This document shows, piece after piece, positions 62,050-64,000 of a stretch of DNA of 64,000 bases (the stretch's first letter is position 1; every line of letters starts with the position of its first letter). The stretch is taken from the NCBI RefSeq assembly GCF_007666205.1, contig NZ_VDOR01000003.1, positions 312,442-376,441 on the forward strand. The letters run 5' to 3'. The DNA comes from Kocuria palustris. Lineage in GTDB: Bacteria > Actinomycetota > Actinomycetes > Actinomycetales > Micrococcaceae. Made by a program: the position numbers and the translations under genes. The notes beneath the pieces are model-generated. The model had not been told where the DNA came from. It saw only the letters and a list, made by a program, of their open reading frames with translations, and made no database searches.

Positions 62050-63383
62050 CGTCCCGACCCGTCGTCACGGCTGCGGCCCAGGCACTCGCGCACCTGCTCG
62101 GTGGAGATGCCCGCAAGAGCGAACTTCCCCGGGGCCGGAACCTCGGCACCGGCTGCGACCAAATCGCCGCCGACCCGATGGAACAGAGTCGACGTCTCGA
62201 TGATCCCGTTCTCGACCCGGGTGCCGACGGCCAGGATCTCCTCCACCTCTCGGTGCCCGTCGGGGCGACGACGGCAGTGGACCACCAGATCGAAGCACGC
62301 GGCCACGGTGGGCACCACGAACGCCGAGGAGATGTTCTCGCCCGCGAGCAGCGGCAGCGTGCAGATCTTGGTGACGGCGTCCCTCGCGGAATTCGCATGC
62401 AGGCTGGCCATCCCCGGGAGGCCGGCGTTCAGCGCGATGAGCATGTCCAGGGACTCGGCCTCGCGGACCTCCCCCACGATCAGCCGATCAGGTCGCATCC
62501 GAAGTGCCTCCTTCACGAGCCGCCGCATGGGGATCTCGCCGGTGCCCTCGAGGTTCGCCTGCCGGCACTGCATCCCGACCACGTCGCGCAGCGGGATCTG
62601 CAGCTCGAAGATCTCCTCGACCGTGACCACGCGCTGCCGCGGGTCGATCTGCGCGCACAGGCAGTTGAGCATGGTGGTCTTGCCCGCCTGCGTGGCTCCG
62701 GAGACCAGGATGTTCAGCCCCGCCCGCGTGGCCTCCGAGAGGAACGTCCCCGCCTCCTGGCTCATGGAGCCCAGTCGGACCATGTCCGCGATCCGTCGTG
62801 CCGCCACCACGAACTTGCGGATGTTCACCGACCAGTGCTCACGGGTGACATCCGGAATGACCACGTGCAGGCGCGAGCCGTCGGGAAGGGAGGCGTCCAC
62901 GAACGGCGAGCTGAGATCCAGGCGTCGGCCGGAGCGTCGCAGCATCCGCTCCACCAGTTGCCGGACCTCCTCCGGCTCCACGTGCAGCCCCGTCAGCTCG
63001 GACTCTCCGCTGCGGGCCACGAACACCTCATCGGGGCCGTTGATCCACACTTCCTCGATCGAGTCGTCGTCGAGCAGCGGCTGCAGCACCCCGAAGCCGG
63101 CGACAGCGTCCAGGATCCGATGGCGGACCTCCTCCAGGTCCTCGAACGACGCGGAGCCCGTGCGCGCCGAGATCTGATCGTGCTCATTCAGGACGGCGTC
63201 GACGATCGAGGCCACCTCGGTGGGCGCATCGAACGGATCCAGACCCCGACGACGCACCTGCTCGCGGACCTCGGCGATCACCCGTGAGCTGAGCTGCGAC
63301 TCCTCGACCTGTCCGGCTCGACGACGCCCACGCACCGCAGACAAGCCCCGTGGGCGCGTCTGCCCCTGCAGCACTGCAGCCAT
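62046..63383 (-). CDS. tadA: Tad pilus ATPase TadA/CpaF
   Basis: 445 residues from the ATG at 63383 (a TTG at 63407 and a GTG at 63386 are in frame). It is a GspE/VirB11-type secretion ATPase: DDSIEEVWINGPDEVFVAR, SLPDGSRLHVVIPDVT, Walker A SGATQAGKTTMLN, Asp box TVEEIFELQIP, the Walker B region ALRMRPDRLIVGEVREAESLDML and the His box MASLHANSARDAV. It powers pilus assembly. No tadZ-like ParA gene or prepilin peptidase gene is present upstream within the window. Confidence 0.93.
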   Translation of the reverse strand: MAAVLQGQTRPRGLSAVRGRRRAGQVEESQLSSRVIAEVREQVRRRGLDPFDAPTEVASIVDAVLNEHDQISARTGSASFEDLEEVRHRILDAVAGFGVLQPLLDDDSIEEVWINGPDEVFVARSGESELTGLHVEPEEVRQLVERMLRRSGRRLDLSSPFVDASLPDGSRLHVVIPDVTREHWSVNIRKFVVAARRIADMVRLGSMSQEAGTFLSEATRAGLNILVSGATQAGKTTMLNCLCAQIDPRQRVVTVEEIFELQIPLRDVVGMQCRQANLEGTGEIPMRRLVKEALRMRPDRLIVGEVREAESLDMLIALNAGLPGMASLHANSARDAVTKICTLPLLAGENISSAFVVPTVAACFDLVVHCRRRPDGHREVEEILAVGTRVENGIIETSTLFHRVGGDLVAAGAEVPAPGKFALAGISTEQVRECLGRSRDDGSGR

Positions 63384-63815
63384 CACGGACCCCCATCCGC
63401 TCGACAACCCCGATTGCCGAGGAATCTAGAGCTCAGGGGGCAGGCGGTACATGGACCTTGGTCCAGGGTGTGGATAACACTTCTCCGACCTGGGGGAACA
63501 CACCCGTGCAAGCCGGGAAGTGACCGCAAAGTAGCGACGCAGAATGATCATTCGTGCAGTTATGACCCGCTTAACGCATCCGCTGATCCTCGCAGGGGGC
63601 CCTCCCTTCGACGTCGCTGCCGACCCTTTTGCTTCCTCGCAGGCTGCGACCTTCCCCGCGACCGGTCGAAGATTCACTGCAAGGGCGTTGGAGCGGTGGA
63701 GAGACGCTCGGTCATAGTGACGGACGGGAAGAATCGGCCTCTCGCGATGGGACAGGGCGGGACGTCGATCGTGTGTCGTCATCTCGGGGAACACTGAGTG
63801 GCACGTCAGGTGAGG
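63384..63815. promoter_or_regulatory. Gene-poor region upstream of the tad operon
   Basis: No convincing gene. It includes two exact dyads: TGGACCTTGGTCCA (63452-63465) and GAATGATCATTC (63542-63553), the latter in a locally AT-rich patch; both could be operators for the minus-strand tad operon. On the plus strand TTGGAG (63688-63693) and CATAGT (63713-63718), 19 nt apart, may form a promoter for the element at 63816. Confidence 0.35.
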
Positions 63816-63876
63816 AGGGACTGCCGCATGGATAGGTCAGGTCATCTTGACCTGACCTGATCGTGCGGCAGTCCCT
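63816..63876. repeat. Nested inverted repeats
   Basis: The outer arms AGGGACTGCCGCA (63816-63828) and 63864-63876 are perfect 13-bp complements. The inner arms GGTCAGGTCA (63835-63844) and TGACCTGACC (63848-63857) are perfect 10-bp complements around TCT. Both strands can fold the same 61-nt structure with a symmetric 6/6 internal loop. Confidence 0.9.
63828..63860 (+). CDS. Possible 10-codon leader peptide
   Basis: ATG at 63828 with AGGAGG (63813-63818) 9 nt upstream encodes MDRSGHLDLT then TGA. The reading frame lies inside the nested hairpin and its ribosome-binding site is partly within the outer arm. This is the arrangement expected of a translation-dependent attenuator or a cis-regulatory uORF. 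The chance of such a short ORF arising randomly is not small. Confidence 0.25.
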   Translation: MDRSGHLDLT

Positions 63877-64000
63877 ATCGACGGCTCTTCGAGCGCTGAC
63901 GTTGCGTGCCATCCTCCCGTCCCGCGGCACCGCTAGCTGTAAGAGGGCATGACGTTATTGGCAGGGGCCGGGACGCGTGAGGCCGGGGGATGATCGCCAC
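63877..64000 (+). other. Window end, possible start of next gene
   Basis: After the hairpin there are 124 bp of mixed composition. An ATG at 63990 follows a G-rich run (GCCGGGGG) and could start a plus-strand gene continuing beyond the window. Nothing else is recognisable here. Confidence 0.2.

Overview
The window is chromosomal DNA from a high-GC (about 70% or more) Gram-positive actinobacterium, most likely in or near the Micrococcaceae (Kocuria/Micrococcus/Arthrobacter type). The reasons are a one-polypeptide 2-oxoglutarate decarboxylase/dehydrogenase (Kgd), a SigR/RsrA thiol-stress pair, a mycobacterial-type GuaB1 and an MhuD-like haem oxygenase, a tmRNA whose tag decodes as AESKRTDFALAA, a 24-residue bL37-like ribosomal protein, an actinobacterial Tad pilus locus, and several leaderless promoters of the form TANNNT-N6..9-start codon. 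I see no insertion sequence, prophage, CRISPR array, rRNA or tRNA; the only RNA gene is ssrA.

Layout. 1-4.4 kb: 3' part of a large LPXTG surface protein (ten tandem beta-type modules, a Pro/Thr-rich stalk, sorting signal). 4.5-11.4 kb: small membrane protein, fructosamine-kinase-like protein, HrpA helicase, HIT protein, metallo-beta-lactamase-fold hydrolase. 11.6-16.0 kb: zinc homeostasis, with a Fur-family regulator (probably Zur), a lipid-kinase-like gene, and znuA-znuC-znuB behind a clear 15-bp Zur box. 16-22.6 kb: GuaB1, Kgd with a structured leader, an SGNH-fold protein lacking the usual serine, and the bL37-like gene. 22.7-28.4 kb: rsrA-sigR, a DoxX-like protein with a histone-like tail, aroA, rsgA, hisN. 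28.4-34.3 kb: membrane protein, BCCT transporter, ssrA, smpB, prfB, and a conserved unknown.

34.3-43.7 kb holds an apparent complete amino-acid oxygenase pathway: LysR regulator, GabT-type aminotransferase, nitrilase-superfamily amidase, PucR regulator, APC permease, DavB-like flavin amino-acid 2-monooxygenase and a ureohydrolase. Together these can be read as import of L-arginine and its conversion through 4-guanidinobutyramide and 4-guanidinobutyrate to GABA and succinate semialdehyde, releasing urea. 43.7-46.2 kb: MhuD-like haem oxygenase and an OafA-type acyltransferase with an SGNH domain. 46.2-57.5 kb: acyl-CoA degradation genes (acyl-CoA dehydrogenase, AMACR/CoA-transferase family III, FadB-like, thiolase, two paralogous acyl-CoA synthetases with gene-conversion tracts, enoyl-CoA hydratase) with a lipoprotein hydrolase between the two synthetases. 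57.8-58.6 kb: one unrecognised gene. 58.6-63.4 kb: a minus-strand Tad/Flp pilus operon (tadA-tadB-tadC, a small membrane protein, two TadE-like genes and a TadG-like gene). 63.4-64.0 kb: gene-poor region with dyads and a possible leader-peptide/attenuator element.

All family assignments come from reading motifs by eye and from memory; no database search was run.
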